Origin: Bacteroidia bacterium
GTDB taxonomy: Bacteria; Bacteroidota; Bacteroidia; B-17B0; Aurantibacillaceae
Assembly: GCA_025455485.1 (NCBI GenBank)
Contig: JALOMJ010000020.1
Location: 1-42,914, forward strand
Reading direction: 5' to 3'
DNA length: 42,914 nt
Below are positions 18,489 to 27,807 of the stretch, in pieces. The number at the start of each line of letters is the position of its first letter. Positions within the stretch are counted from its first letter, which is position 1. A program made the position numbers and the translations under genes. Under the pieces are notes generated by a model. It worked only from the letters and a program-made list of their open reading frames with translations. It did not search any database and was not told the origin of the DNA.

Positions 18489-20081
18489 CTATAACTTCAC
18501 ATTGTAATTCAGTTCGGCTACAATTTTAATTTTGAATTTGTAGTGTTCGTATAGGTTGATGAGTGATGGCCCAGGAGGCATCAGTAAGTAGGATTTCACC
18601 TCAACGCTTTTGGCGGCTTTGAGCGCTTCAATTTTAGAATCACTTACCGGAATTTTAAGATTTGTGCTAACCGGAGTTATCACATCGTTCTGAGCATTTA
18701 ACGTACCCGCAGGAATTGTGTTTTGCCCGGCTTCAAAAATAGAATCAAGCACCAATCCGTTTTCGTCTTTAAGGTAGGCCTGCAAACGGGCTTGAAATGG
18801 AAACCCGTTTTCAGAAATCACATTAAAATATCCGGCATTCACCCTATCCAATTGTTCAGAATTTCCAATGCTGATTGGGCCTGAGGATTGCAATAAAAAA
18901 TAATCGGCAGAATACCGTAAGGGTATGTCAACATCGGCCCAAATTCTGATGCCTGTATCATAAAAGGCAAAATCGTTGTAGCCCGATATGTTTGGCGGGT
19001 TTAAAGGATTTAATTCAATTGTTCCTTTGTAAGAAAGCTTATCGGGCAAATTGGAAATAAACGGAACTATGTTGCTGTTGTTTGTATTAAAATAAAGAGG
19101 CTTTACACTTGGAAAAACGCCGACACCTGATTTACTGGCTCTGTTTAGATTTACAACTGACAATTGTGAGGATTGCAAAGCGACCGTGTTTTGATTGGTG
19201 CTGTTAATGGATTTTATATCCGATAAACTGGCCCTGAACTCGGCGCCAAATTCGTTTTTAATGTAAAAATCCATCCTCACCTGATCCAGCATAAAATTGG
19301 AGGCAGTAAATGTCTTCCCTATGTCGAACCGGGCGGTGTCGCTGTCGATGTTTACACTTTGCTGACCAAAGTAGCCTTCAATGTACTTTGGCACTATTTT
19401 GCTGTATGTTAACTCTGCTTTTGCACCTTTACCGTAAGTAACTGTTACGGTGTTGGAGTTTGGATTAACGCTAAGCGTATAGGCTTGAGAAATAGTGTTA
19501 TATTTTGTTCCGTCTAAACCCCGCAAATCCATCTGGTAGCCATCCAGGGAATACTTTTGCGTGATTGAATTCTGACCCGGGGGAATGGTTACAGAAATGG
19601 TAAGCGGCGCACCGTTTTTTCTGGCGTTGGGAATAACGTAAACCAAATCCATGGCTTCAGTTAAATCGTTACTGAAGGTTACGCTCAGCACTCCAGACTG
19701 CACATCAAAACGTTTCAGGGCAGCATCGGCACCAAACTCAAATTCTAATTCCGAAGCCGGAAAAAAAGTAAAGGTTTGGCCTGGATTAAGTGTAATCGGT
19801 ACAAATGCCTGAAAGGTAAACGAGTTAACAATGCTAGTATCGGGCAATTGAAACAGCGAATCCAGTTTAAGAGCATAAATTTCCCGGTTCAGTCGCAGAT
19901 GCAGGAGCCCCGTTTCATCACTGGCCACCAAGGTGTCGCCAAAAAAATTTTTTATATCAAGGTCGGCGTTTACCAAAGGGACACTAAGATCCACGTCCCA
20001 GTTCAGGCTTGCCGGTTTCCGACAGGACAAAAACAAAGAAAAAATCACCAAAAACAGGCTGAATTGTTTTAAATGGGGCAT
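18489..20081 (-). CDS. Lipoprotein of unknown function, first gene of envelope operon
   Basis: This protein of about 530 residues has a lipoprotein signal (MPHLKQFSLFLVIFSLFLSC). The frame is also open to a GTG six bases upstream (20087), but the ATG at 20081 gives a cleaner signal peptide. I recognise no family. The mature part is beta-rich, with segments such as WDVDLSVPLVNADLDIKNF, a plausible barrel- or surface-exposed lipoprotein pattern, and it ends in a strand-like sequence (FKIKIVAELNYNVKL). It is the first gene of the operon with the DUF5723-like protein and the T9SS cargo. A -7 element lies only 5 bp before the ATG. Confidence 0.7.
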   Translation of the reverse strand: MPHLKQFSLFLVIFSLFLSCRKPASLNWDVDLSVPLVNADLDIKNFFGDTLVASDETGLLHLRLNREIYALKLDSLFQLPDTSIVNSFTFQAFVPITLNPGQTFTFFPASELEFEFGADAALKRFDVQSGVLSVTFSNDLTEAMDLVYVIPNARKNGAPLTISVTIPPGQNSITQKYSLDGYQMDLRGLDGTKYNTISQAYTLSVNPNSNTVTVTYGKGAKAELTYSKIVPKYIEGYFGQQSVNIDSDTARFDIGKTFTASNFMLDQVRMDFYIKNEFGAEFRASLSDIKSINSTNQNTVALQSSQLSVVNLNRASKSGVGVFPSVKPLYFNTNNSNIVPFISNLPDKLSYKGTIELNPLNPPNISGYNDFAFYDTGIRIWADVDIPLRYSADYFLLQSSGPISIGNSEQLDRVNAGYFNVISENGFPFQARLQAYLKDENGLVLDSIFEAGQNTIPAGTLNAQNDVITPVSTNLKIPVSDSKIEALKAAKSVEVKSYLLMPPGPSLINLYEHYKFKIKIVAELNYNVKL

Positions 20082-20086
20082 GTTCA

Positions 20087-20157
20087 CAAATATAGTCCAT
20101 TTCCTCTATTTTCCCTTTCAAACCGAGGCAAACGCATCGATTTTTTGACTAAATTTG
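20087..20157. promoter_or_regulatory. Divergent promoter region between two operons
   Basis: Minus strand: TATATTTG (20094-20087) fits TAnnTTTG and lies 5 bp before the ATG at 20081, so the lipoprotein mRNA may be nearly leaderless. A TTTG occurs upstream but at a long spacing of 24 nt. Plus strand: TAAATTTG (20150-20157) lies 14 bp before the ATG at 20172, with no clear -33 element. Confidence 0.4.
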
Positions 20158-20171
20158 AAAGTCTGTAAATC

Positions 20172-20597
20172 ATGAAGATTGGGTTGCGTTTTTGTTTAAG
20201 TTGGTTATTGTCTTCCTTGGTGATGTTTGCCCTTTTTTACTTATGGCACGGGGTGTTTCTGAACGATTTTAAACGCATTCAATTCCCCCTATTCTGGTTT
20301 CAGGTGTTTGCGGCGTTCACCTATTTATTATTCGGGATAGCATTGTATTTCATCTTTGAATCGCATCTACTTAAAAAAATAAAGAATGTATTTTTGCGTG
20401 GGGTTGTGGCAGGCCTTTCCCTTGGTTTTACTGCTTTTATGGTGGCCAGTATTGTAAACATTTCTCTTACAAGACATTTAAGTGTGCAACATTTGATGAT
20501 TGATTGCATTTGGCAAATGGTTGAACAAATTATTGGTGCCATGGTGATTGTAGCACTCAAGCTTCTTATTTACGAACCTCAACCTGAGCGCATCTAG
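20172..20597 (+). CDS. Small integral membrane protein, unknown function
   Basis: This 141-residue protein has four predicted membrane helices: about residues 8-28 (LSWLLSSLVMFALFYLWHGVF), 40-62, 74-95 and 115-135. The soluble loops are short and basic. I do not recognise a family. It is first in a run that continues with the PASTA protein 27 bp later, so it may share a role in the envelope, but no function can be assigned. Its upstream neighbour is divergent. Confidence 0.65.
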   Translation: MKIGLRFCLSWLLSSLVMFALFYLWHGVFLNDFKRIQFPLFWFQVFAAFTYLLFGIALYFIFESHLLKKIKNVFLRGVVAGLSLGFTAFMVASIVNISLTRHLSVQHLMIDCIWQMVEQIIGAMVIVALKLLIYEPQPERI

Positions 20598-20624
20598 TTT
20601 TCTTCGCTCCTTTGCCGCATCAGT

Positions 20625-21239
20625 ATGAAAAACAACACATCATTTTTTCGTTCTAAAAAGTTCCTTCTGAATTTGCTTTTAGCGCTCGCTTGTTTAACCC
20701 TGATTCTGTTCGGAACGCTTAGCTGGCTTAAAAGTTATACCGGCCATGCCAGCTACATTGATGTACCCGCTTTCGAGGGAATTGAGGTTATTCAGCTTGA
20801 CGAATTTGTTAAGGATAAAAATGTGAGTTATCAGATTATCGACAGCATTTATGACCCTAAACTAAAAAAAGGCGTTGTTCTTCAGCAAGATCCCGGCCCG
20901 GGAACAAAAGTAAAACACAATAGAAAGGTATACCTCTACGTTACAGGCATGGTAGCCCCTCAAGTGCCTATGCCCTCGTTAATAGACAGAAGTGAACGAC
21001 AAGCCAAGCTGATGATAGAAACCTATGGTTTTAAACTTGGTAAAGTTGCTGAAGTTGCAGCAGATTGTAACGGATGCGTGATTTCTCAAAGCAGCGGAGG
21101 AAAAGAAATACCTGCGGGTACGCCAATTAAAAAAGGCAGTGTGATTAATTTGGTGGTGGGGAGAAAGAGCAATTTTTTTAATACGTCGGGGGAAGATTCT
21201 CTTGAAATAAACACCGGTAATTCAGCACAAACCCCATGA
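20625..21239 (+). CDS. PASTA-domain single-pass membrane protein
   Basis: This 204-residue protein has a basic N-terminus, one membrane helix (about 13-31) and two extracytoplasmic PASTA domains. PASTA 1 is about 42-110, with VVLQQDPGPGTKVKHNRKVYLYV. PASTA 2 is about 112-178, with GCVISQSSGGKEIPAGTPIKKGSVINLVVG. PASTA domains bind peptidoglycan or muropeptides and are usually attached to Ser/Thr kinases or penicillin-binding proteins. Here they stand alone on a membrane anchor. The stop overlaps the next start by 4 bp (ATGA, 21236-21239), which argues for translational coupling to the T9SS cargo. A cell-wall role is inference. Confidence 0.88.
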   Translation: MKNNTSFFRSKKFLLNLLLALACLTLILFGTLSWLKSYTGHASYIDVPAFEGIEVIQLDEFVKDKNVSYQIIDSIYDPKLKKGVVLQQDPGPGTKVKHNRKVYLYVTGMVAPQVPMPSLIDRSERQAKLMIETYGFKLGKVAEVAADCNGCVISQSSGGKEIPAGTPIKKGSVINLVVGRKSNFFNTSGEDSLEINTGNSAQTP

Positions 21240-23170
21240 AAAAAGCTGCGTTTGGTGTATTTGCTTTAATTTTTTCATTTGCTCAGGCGCAGGAGGGAAT
21301 TAAACCATTGCACTCCAACATCAACTTAATATACCCTGAACTGAAATTGCAATCATTACCTTCTGCACCAATGTATTCTGGAAAAGCAGCCTCAACACCG
21401 CTGCAACTGCCTTTTTTGGAGGATTTCTATTATGCCACGCAATCGCGCTACCCTACCCAATCAAAATGGAGCGATTCCCTTGTATACGTGAATACCGGTT
21501 TTCCAATAGCCCCGCCCAGCATAGGTGTGGCCACGTTTGATGGTTTAAACCATTACGGCTATCCCTATGAACCCAATTATTCCAATCAGGCAGAATCCCG
21601 TCCTGCAGACACCTTAACCAGTCGCGACATTAATCTTTATCAGATTGGAAGCCAGATTCTCCAACCGTCTGACAGCATTGGGCTCTCGTTTTATTACCAG
21701 GCCAGAGGAAACGGAGAGGCTCCTGAAGTTGCTGATAGTTTAATACTCGACTTTTTTAAACCTAAATCAGGCACAAACGATTCTGTTTGGATTCACAGAG
21801 TTTGGTTTGCCAAAGGCAACAGCAATGCAAATACCAACGACACAGCCTTCAAAAGGGCCTTCATTTGGATTACCGACACGGCTTATTTTAAAACTAATTT
21901 TCGCTTTCGCTTCCGAAACAAAGCCACCACTTCGGGTAATTTCGACCATTGGCATTTAGATTATGTTTATCTTAACACCAACCGAAGCATGCTTGGAGAT
22001 ACGGTATTCAATGATCTCACGTTTGCTCATGTACCAAGTTCGTTTCTGCAAAACTATTATTACATGCCCTACCAGCAATATACGGCAAACGACATGGCGC
22101 AAAAAAACTCGGTCCGTATAAAAAATAATGGGTCACAGGCCATAAACATGTCGTATGAAAACCGCGTTTACAATTCATCCAATACGCTGTTGCACAGTTA
22201 TTCCGGAGGTGCTAACGGTAACCTGGGTCCATTTAATCCAAACGGTTACAGTCAATTTGCACCACATGCCAATCCCTCCTTCGGCTACACCTTTGCCCCC
22301 ATGATGGATAGCACAGATTACACCATCAAACATTTTGTTTACCGCTCGCAAGGCACTTCCTCCGACTTTTTATTAAACAACGATACAATTTATCAAAAAC
22401 AACTTTTTAGGAACTATTACGCCTACGACGACGGCGGAGCAGAAGGTGGGTATTATGTAAATGGCGTTGAAGGAAAAATAGCCCTGCGGTTTAATGTGAA
22501 TTTTCCGGATACACTCAGGGCCGTAAGAATCTATTTTGATCCCGCCGGAGCATTAACAACAGTTGAACAATCGTATAAATTCCGAATTCAGATCTGGGCA
22601 AATAACAATGGTACTCCCGGTCAGTTAATTTATCGTGATTCTGTGATGTACCCCAAATACGCTGATAGCGCATTCAAGGCTGTACCACAATATTCCTTAA
22701 CCAGTTATCAAATTTTAGGACCAGGCACCTACTTTATCGGCATACAGCAAGCGGTAGCCACTGGTATTGTTATCGGGTTCGACAGAAATCAGAATTTTAA
22801 CCAAAATCTATACTACAACATCGGTAATGGCTGGACACAGTCGCAAATAAAAGGCGCATTGATGTTGCACCCTGTGTTTGGCAAATTTATAGCTGCACCG
22901 GCTTCTCTGAGAGAAAGTAATTCCATTGGCGGATCAACTGTAAAAATTTACCCTAACCCGGCAAATGAAACGGTGTTCGTGAATTTTGAAACCAACTCAA
23001 AAAAAACCTGTGGAATTTACAATTCAATTGGGCAAATGATAGAAGAACGCAGCGGAATAACAAACACCTTTGAGTTCAACACTTCACAATTCGAACCCGG
23101 ACTGTATTTCATTAAAATAAAAGAGGGGTCGTATCATCCTGTTCTAAAAAAAATCATCATCCAGCATTAA
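21236..23170 (+). CDS. Secreted protein with T9SS type A sorting domain
   Basis: This 644-residue secreted protein has a signal peptide (residues 1-18, FSFAQA). The body, beginning LHSNINLIYPELKLQSLPSAP, shows repeated jelly-roll-like beta segments. The part around 410-560 (YAYDDGGAEGGYYVNGVEGKIALRF ... PGTYFIGIQQAVATGIVIGFD) resembles domains common in Bacteroidota cargo proteins. The C-terminus (STVKIYPNPANETVFVNFE ... FEPGLYFIKIKEGSYHPVLKKIII) is a T9SS type A sorting domain. No enzyme motif is seen. It sits between the PASTA gene (4-bp overlap) and the RluD-type gene (6-bp gap), so it is part of that operon. Confidence 0.8.
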   Translation: MKKAAFGVFALIFSFAQAQEGIKPLHSNINLIYPELKLQSLPSAPMYSGKAASTPLQLPFLEDFYYATQSRYPTQSKWSDSLVYVNTGFPIAPPSIGVATFDGLNHYGYPYEPNYSNQAESRPADTLTSRDINLYQIGSQILQPSDSIGLSFYYQARGNGEAPEVADSLILDFFKPKSGTNDSVWIHRVWFAKGNSNANTNDTAFKRAFIWITDTAYFKTNFRFRFRNKATTSGNFDHWHLDYVYLNTNRSMLGDTVFNDLTFAHVPSSFLQNYYYMPYQQYTANDMAQKNSVRIKNNGSQAINMSYENRVYNSSNTLLHSYSGGANGNLGPFNPNGYSQFAPHANPSFGYTFAPMMDSTDYTIKHFVYRSQGTSSDFLLNNDTIYQKQLFRNYYAYDDGGAEGGYYVNGVEGKIALRFNVNFPDTLRAVRIYFDPAGALTTVEQSYKFRIQIWANNNGTPGQLIYRDSVMYPKYADSAFKAVPQYSLTSYQILGPGTYFIGIQQAVATGIVIGFDRNQNFNQNLYYNIGNGWTQSQIKGALMLHPVFGKFIAAPASLRESNSIGGSTVKIYPNPANETVFVNFETNSKKTCGIYNSIGQMIEERSGITNTFEFNTSQFEPGLYFIKIKEGSYHPVLKKIIIQH

Positions 23171-23176
23171 TTAAAA

Positions 23177-24253
23177 ATGGCGGAATTTGAAGAGGAGGCT
23201 GAGGACCTCAGCAGCGAGGAAGAACCATCCCTCTTCGAACACCATAATTTAAAAGTAGAAAAAGGTCAGGAGATGATACGCGTGGACAAGTACATCATGA
23301 TGCGTATTGCCAATTCCACACGAACGAAAATTCAGAATGCCTGCGAACTCGGCTTTGTGTTTGTAAATGGTAAACCCACAAAATCCAATTACCGTGTTAA
23401 GCCTTTTGATGAAATTTCCATCATGCTCACCACCCCGCCCAGAAGCATTGATGTGGTGCCTGAAAACATCCCCATTGATATTGTGTATGAAGATGATTAT
23501 TTAGTGATTGTAAACAAAAAACCAGGTATGGTAGTGCATCCTGCTTATGGCAACTATACTGGCACACTGGTCAATGCACTCGCTTTCCACTTTAAGAATT
23601 TACCCACCAGCAGAAGTAAACTCAACAACGACCTCTATCTCGAACGTCCCGGCCTCGTGCACCGCATAGATAAAAACACCTCGGGCATACTTATTATTGC
23701 GAAAACCGAATTGGCAATGACCCGTTTGGCCAAAGAATTATACGACCGTACCATGGACCGAAAATACATTGCCCTGTGCTGGGGCGACTTAGCAGAAGAT
23801 ACAGGAAGTATAAGGGCCAATGTGGGGCGGGATTTAAAAAACCGCAAAATCATGGCCGCCTTTCCGGAAGGAGGTGAAATAGGCAAACATGCCGTAACAC
23901 ATTACAAAGTACTGGAAAGGTTTGGTTTTGTGACCCTGGTAGAATGCAAACTGGAAACCGGTAGAACGCATCAAATCAGAGTGCATTTTAAAAGCATAGG
24001 CCACCCACTATTTAACGACGGGGAATATGGCGGAGATCTGGTATTAAAGGGACTTCAAACGGCGAAGTACAGGCAGTTTGTTCAAAATTGTTTTGAAATT
24101 TTGCCCCGCCAGGCTTTACATGCAAAAAGTCTGGGCATAACGCACCCCATCTCCGGTAATAAAATGATGTTCGACAGTGAACTTCCGGCAGATATGCAGA
24201 CTGCCATTGAAAAATGGAGAAAATTTAATCAGGAACGCATTTTGGAGAAATAA
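23177..24253 (+). CDS. RluA family pseudouridine synthase (RluD-type)
   Basis: This 358-residue enzyme converts uridine to pseudouridine in rRNA. RluD modifies helix 69 of 23S rRNA in E. coli, but the exact target here is inferred. An acidic N-terminal extension (EEEAEDLSSEEE) precedes an S4 RNA-binding domain (about 33-90; RVDKYIMMRIANSTRTKIQNACELGFVFVNG). The catalytic domain follows, with the motif RPGLVHRIDKNTSGILIIAKT (catalytic D165) and LETGRTHQIRVHFKSIGHPLFND. The length is normal. It is the last gene of the PASTA operon and abuts the M43 protease gene tail to tail. Confidence 0.92.
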   Translation: MAEFEEEAEDLSSEEEPSLFEHHNLKVEKGQEMIRVDKYIMMRIANSTRTKIQNACELGFVFVNGKPTKSNYRVKPFDEISIMLTTPPRSIDVVPENIPIDIVYEDDYLVIVNKKPGMVVHPAYGNYTGTLVNALAFHFKNLPTSRSKLNNDLYLERPGLVHRIDKNTSGILIIAKTELAMTRLAKELYDRTMDRKYIALCWGDLAEDTGSIRANVGRDLKNRKIMAAFPEGGEIGKHAVTHYKVLERFGFVTLVECKLETGRTHQIRVHFKSIGHPLFNDGEYGGDLVLKGLQTAKYRQFVQNCFEILPRQALHAKSLGITHPISGNKMMFDSELPADMQTAIEKWRKFNQERILEK

Positions 24254-26251
24254 TTACTTCTGCAAAATATACTTGAATGCTTTTTTACCCTCTGCACTTT
24301 CAACCTCAATGAAGTAAACTCCTGCCTGCTCCTTACTGAGATCAATTTGGTATAACAACTTACCGGCATCCGTTTGCAGCATGGCATTAATTTGTTTGCC
24401 GTAAAGGTCATACACTGTTACCCGTAGTTCATTGTTTAACACCTTATCCGAAAGCAAACTCACCTTTCCGCTACCTGGGTTAGGAAACAAAGTAACATCG
24501 TTTAAACGATTTATGGTTTCTTTCAAACCTACCGTGCCACATTCTATCACCGGCAAAATGGCCAGATTAAAATTTCGAGAATTGCCCCAGGCCACTTTCA
24601 TGCTGTTCCAGGAATTGTCCGACCACTTTTCCCAGGCTGTGTTACTTGTTGCGGTGAGCTTATCGAGTATAGCCACCGTATCGCCCGTTACATTCGGAAT
24701 GCCAACCGATGCAAAAAAACCTCCATTCGTAGGCACAGGAACCGGTGTTGCGAAGTTAAATTTAAAGGGCATAATCAGCGGAAGGGAGAATGCCAATGCC
24801 GGATTACCGCAGTAGGAAACGCCCGCAGTATTTGTAGTGGCAGCAATGTTGGCCAAATTTACACTGGTTGAGCCCAAAAGACTTCCCGGCTGCGTGTTCG
24901 CGTTGCTGCCACTGTATATATTCATGCTGACGTTTGAGCTACCATCGGTTCCGAAATTACCATACTGAAAAAACAAAACAATTACTCCTGTAACCACAGG
25001 ATTGCTGGCACCGCTGTACTTTGTTGCACTGATAAATTCAGCCTTCTCCAAATCTCCCCAACAATTGGTACCTGCAATGTACCCTGCTTTGCCCGAACCC
25101 TGAGGACAAAAGGTTTCGGAAACAGAAGCGGTAGCCCTGCGGAACGCATTTAAAGAATCGGTAATACCAAAATTACTTATCGTGTCGGAACAGGCCACCG
25201 GCGTGCTGCCGCCACAAAGTGTAGCCGAACTTGCGGTTAATTGAGTTCTGAATTGTCCGTTAGCCATGGCCGTTTGAATGCGTAGGCGCTGATCAGGCGT
25301 AAACATATACAAACAGGCATCGTCGCAGTAATCCATAAAATTCATAAAAAGATCGCCGTTTGGTCCGTTAGAGCAGGAAATAGTCGGGTAAATAGGGCAA
25401 CCCGTATTGGCACCTTGTTGGGTTGGTGTATCGTTACAAAAATCGGTGGCACAGGTTCCGTCTCCCCAAATATGCCTTAAGCCTACCCAATGACCAACTT
25501 CATGCGTAAGGGTTCTTCCTTTATCAAAAGGAAATTGAACACTTCCGGTATTACCAATTGCTCTTGACCAACACCACACGCCATCGCTTGTGGCTGTACC
25601 CAAACCGCTGGTAAGTCCTGAAAGTCCGGTACCGCTTGGAAATGTAGCATAACCAAGCAATCCCACACTTGAGTTCACATCGCTGATCCAAATATTCAGG
25701 TAGCGTGAAGGATCCCAAATGGTTGCAGGTTTGACCGTATTGTTAAAGTAGGTTTGAAATCCGTTTGAACTTGTAAAACTCGTAGGATTGGACCATCCGT
25801 TAGATGTGTAATTCACTCGGTCTATACCTTTCTGTGGGAGCGTATTTCCGGTTGGGTCTTTTTCTGCCAAACAAAAGGTGATGTTGCAGTTCGCAATAAG
25901 AGAAGGTGAAAAATTGGTGTTTGAAAAATTGCTGACGTTAAATCCTGTACCCGCAAAGTCCGCATTAAGAATGGGTATTTGCGAATTGATCTGGGCCTGA
26001 GAAACGTTTGGAAATGTGCCTTCATTCTGTCCGCCATGAATGATATGAAACACCACAGGAATTACGTAGTCTGCGGAAGATGTTTTATAATCCGGATTTG
26101 TGGCTTTATACTCTTCCACCTTTTGATTAAACCAAACATCCCAGGCTTCCGGCGGAGCTTCTGTTCCGCAGCGCTTATAGTTTTGGCCCGGGTTTTGAGC
26201 AGACACTGAATAAAAAATGAAGAAAAATAAGGAGAATAAAAATGGCTTCAT
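24254..26251 (-). CDS. M43-type zinc metalloprotease with T9SS sorting domain
   Basis: This is a 665-residue secreted protease. The signal peptide is residues 1-19 (YSVSAQ). The peptidase domain (about 60-345) starts YVIPVVFHIIHGG and has the extended zinc motif HEVGHWVGLRH (H250, E251, H254, H260). MNFMDYCDDACLYMFTPDQ then forms the Met-turn region, as in the M43 (pappalysin/cytophagalysin) family. A beta-rich region follows, then a T9SS type A sorting domain (about 590-665; DVTLFPNPGSGKVSLLS ... QAGVYFIEVESAEGKKAFKYIL). It probably degrades proteins outside the cell. It is convergent with the RluD-type gene with no gap and no clear terminator. Confidence 0.92.
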   Translation of the reverse strand: MKPFLFSLFFFIFYSVSAQNPGQNYKRCGTEAPPEAWDVWFNQKVEEYKATNPDYKTSSADYVIPVVFHIIHGGQNEGTFPNVSQAQINSQIPILNADFAGTGFNVSNFSNTNFSPSLIANCNITFCLAEKDPTGNTLPQKGIDRVNYTSNGWSNPTSFTSSNGFQTYFNNTVKPATIWDPSRYLNIWISDVNSSVGLLGYATFPSGTGLSGLTSGLGTATSDGVWCWSRAIGNTGSVQFPFDKGRTLTHEVGHWVGLRHIWGDGTCATDFCNDTPTQQGANTGCPIYPTISCSNGPNGDLFMNFMDYCDDACLYMFTPDQRLRIQTAMANGQFRTQLTASSATLCGGSTPVACSDTISNFGITDSLNAFRRATASVSETFCPQGSGKAGYIAGTNCWGDLEKAEFISATKYSGASNPVVTGVIVLFFQYGNFGTDGSSNVSMNIYSGSNANTQPGSLLGSTSVNLANIAATTNTAGVSYCGNPALAFSLPLIMPFKFNFATPVPVPTNGGFFASVGIPNVTGDTVAILDKLTATSNTAWEKWSDNSWNSMKVAWGNSRNFNLAILPVIECGTVGLKETINRLNDVTLFPNPGSGKVSLLSDKVLNNELRVTVYDLYGKQINAMLQTDAGKLLYQIDLSKEQAGVYFIEVESAEGKKAFKYILQK

Positions 26252-26324
26252 GAGGTTAAGATTTAAAATTCATTAAGTGAATTTACGAATAATACCATTG
26301 CCTTAATTAGAATATATATTAACT

Positions 26325-27737
26325 CTAATCCACAATTTTGCCCGGATTCAGAATTCCCTTCGGATCAAACACGCTCTTAATTTGTTTCATTAACATCAAA
26401 TGCTGCTTACTGAACATAATTGGCATATAAGGCTTTTGTACCAATCCTATACCATGCTCGCCGCTGATCGTGCCGCCGAGTTTTTTGCACAATTGAAAAA
26501 TTTCGGTAATTCCTTTTGGCAAATCCTCTTCCCAGACTTTATCACTCAAATCGCCTTTTATGATGTTCACGTGGAGGTTGCCATCTCCGGCATGCCCATA
26601 ACAAACCGACAAAAAGCCATATTTTTTTCCAATTTGTTTAACGCCATTTAATAATACAGGTAATTCTGCTCTGGGCACTACCGTGTCCTCTTCTTTATAA
26701 ACACTGTTGCTCTTAACGGCCTCTCCAACTTTTCGGCGTATTTTCCACAGTGCATTTTTTTGCTCAGTACTTTCGGCAAACAATATATCGTCACAACCGT
26801 TTTTCTGCATCACGTTTCCGATGCGTTCGCAATCAAGCATCAACACATCAGGATTATTTCCATCCACCTCCACTAAAAGCAGTGCCTGCCAATCCGGTTT
26901 AATCTCAAAATTTACCTCTCCTGAATACCGCATGCTCCATTCAATGGCATCTTTTTCCATAAACTCCATGGCACTGGGCACAATCCCTTCCATAAATACT
27001 TCACCCACAGCTTTGCAAGCCTGTTCCGCACTTTTAAAGGGAATTAACATCAATAAATCGTGCTTTGGCAATGGAATTAAACGAAAAACAATTTTAGTGA
27101 TGATGCCCAAGGTTCCCTCACTGCCAATCATAAGGTGGGTGAGGTTATACCCTGTGGAATACTTCAGTGTGTTTGCTCCTGTCCAAATCACTTCCCCATT
27201 AGGCAACACCACCTCAAGGTTGAGCACATAATCGCGGGTGGTGCCGTATTTAACGGCCTTTGGGCCACCGCTGCTGTGGGCAATGTTTCCTCCTAAACTG
27301 CAACTTCCCCAGCTTGCCGGATCAGGAGGGTAAAATAAGCCATGTTGTTTAACCTCTTCCTGAAAAACATAATTTATCACGCCAGGCTCTACGGTAGCTT
27401 GTAAATTCCTGGTGTCGATTTGTAAGATGCGGTTGAATTTTTCCATACTCAAGAGTACACCGCCCCTGATGGGAAGCGCTCCTCCGCTCAACCCTGTGCC
27501 GGCACCGCGTGTGGTTAAAGGAATTGACTGTTCGCTGCAAAGTTTAGCAATGGCCGAAACCTGCTCAACAGTTTCAGGTTTAAGCACTACTTCTGCTTTA
27601 AACACTAAATCTTCGGTTTCATCCTGGGCGTATTTTTCCAACACCTCATTTTCTACACTCAAATTGTGTTTACCAACTATGGTTTCAAATTTTGATAAGG
27701 TTATTGACGATACACTGTTATAATTAATCACTTCCAT
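26325..27737 (-). CDS. FAD-linked oxidase, GlcD/D-lactate dehydrogenase type
   Basis: This 470-residue flavoprotein is of the glycolate oxidase GlcD / D-lactate dehydrogenase family. The PCMH-type FAD domain has TTRGAGTGLSGGALPIRGGVLLS, PPDPASWGSCSLGGNIAHSSGGP and MIGSEGTLGIITKIVFRLIPLP. The C-terminal FAD-oxidase domain has CYGHAGDGNLHVNII, GTISGEHGIGLVQKPYM and DPKGILNPGKIVD. It would oxidise a 2-hydroxy acid such as D-lactate or glycolate to the 2-oxo acid, but the substrate is not determined. No GlcE/GlcF partners are adjacent, so a one-protein D-lactate dehydrogenase type is the likelier reading. It is divergent from the TatD-like gene. Confidence 0.9.
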   Translation of the reverse strand: MEVINYNSVSSITLSKFETIVGKHNLSVENEVLEKYAQDETEDLVFKAEVVLKPETVEQVSAIAKLCSEQSIPLTTRGAGTGLSGGALPIRGGVLLSMEKFNRILQIDTRNLQATVEPGVINYVFQEEVKQHGLFYPPDPASWGSCSLGGNIAHSSGGPKAVKYGTTRDYVLNLEVVLPNGEVIWTGANTLKYSTGYNLTHLMIGSEGTLGIITKIVFRLIPLPKHDLLMLIPFKSAEQACKAVGEVFMEGIVPSAMEFMEKDAIEWSMRYSGEVNFEIKPDWQALLLVEVDGNNPDVLMLDCERIGNVMQKNGCDDILFAESTEQKNALWKIRRKVGEAVKSNSVYKEEDTVVPRAELPVLLNGVKQIGKKYGFLSVCYGHAGDGNLHVNIIKGDLSDKVWEEDLPKGITEIFQLCKKLGGTISGEHGIGLVQKPYMPIMFSKQHLMLMKQIKSVFDPKGILNPGKIVD

Positions 27738-27807
27738 AAAACAAACCGGTGTTTAAAGTTAGTAAGTTTGGATGCCGACAAACAATGGTTTTGCGGTATT
27801 TTAAGTT

